In this document: positions 63,986-64,000 of the stretch, piece after piece
Numbering within the stretch: position 1 is the first letter of the stretch
Layout: each line of letters opens with the position of its first letter
Assembly: GCA_030248215.1 (NCBI GenBank)
Contig: JASANG010002173.1
Span: 124,001 to 188,000, forward strand
From: Enoplolaimus lenunculus
Lineage: Eukaryota; Nematoda; Enoplea; Enoplida; Thoracostomopsidae
DNA: 64,000 nt
Direction: 5' to 3'
Program-made: the position numbers and the translations under genes
Notes under the pieces: model-generated
Database searches by the model: none
What the model was told of the DNA's origin: nothing
The model's input: only the letters and a program-made list of their open reading frames with translations

Positions 63986-64000
63986 GTAAATTTGGCCAGC

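Overview
This is a metazoan nuclear window: spliced genes, about 37% GC by eye, introns and flanks packed with short non-autonomous DNA elements, and no operons or prokaryotic signals. The species is not determined. The gene is clearly animal, and the compact, A+T-rich, element-dense layout would suit an invertebrate such as a tunicate, but that is only a guess.

One protein-coding gene is supported, on the + strand: UNC79, the large HEAT/ARM-type auxiliary subunit of the NALCN sodium-leak channel complex. Twenty-four internal exons can be placed between 39178 and 63985. Each has AG/GT borders, each phase agrees with the next, and most match vertebrate UNC79 as I recall it. Two near-identical 28-nt first coding exons lie upstream, at 25088-25115 and 33108-33135. 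Either joins exon 2 in frame to restore a Q-F-S-A-K-I-R N-terminus, so the gene seems to have duplicated alternative first exons. The model encodes about 1,131 residues and runs off the right edge; vertebrate UNC79 is about 2,600 residues.

Layout. 1-25087: no gene recognised; MITE-like elements and a roughly 19-unit 40-bp tandem array (3111-3943). 25088-39177: the two first exons inside a long, element-filled first intron. 39178-63985: exons 2-25, with elements in most introns, in several cases within 0-35 bp of splice sites. 63986-64000: start of the next intron.

Element families (my labels, defined by shared ends seen here): A, ends GGCCMATGTTACTTTAAGGG with a TTAGGC-hexamer core; B, ends GGCCAATGTATAGAACARGG with the same kind of core; C, ends CTGTAGTGACCCGAATAAGA, TA-flanked; D, ends GGGCCCGTAGCCAGCTCACC; E, ends CTACACTGTAAATTCC with AACTCA/TGAGTT cores; F, ends ACACTGCAAAAAATGGTGAG; G, ends TTAAGCCCTATTCACACGTG; H, source of two tandem arrays; I, ends GTGCCGGAGCAGAC; J, ends near GTCACGACAATTCGTCG; K, ends AGGGTTGCGCTATACTT, GC-rich; L, hAT-like ends CAGTGGCGGATCCAGA; N, TACTTAAG-rich; P, ends GCGTTCCAGCTTTAATATAT; Q, ends ACAAGAGTGGGCAAC. 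No transposase or reverse transcriptase was recognised. Element limits are approximate to a few bases.
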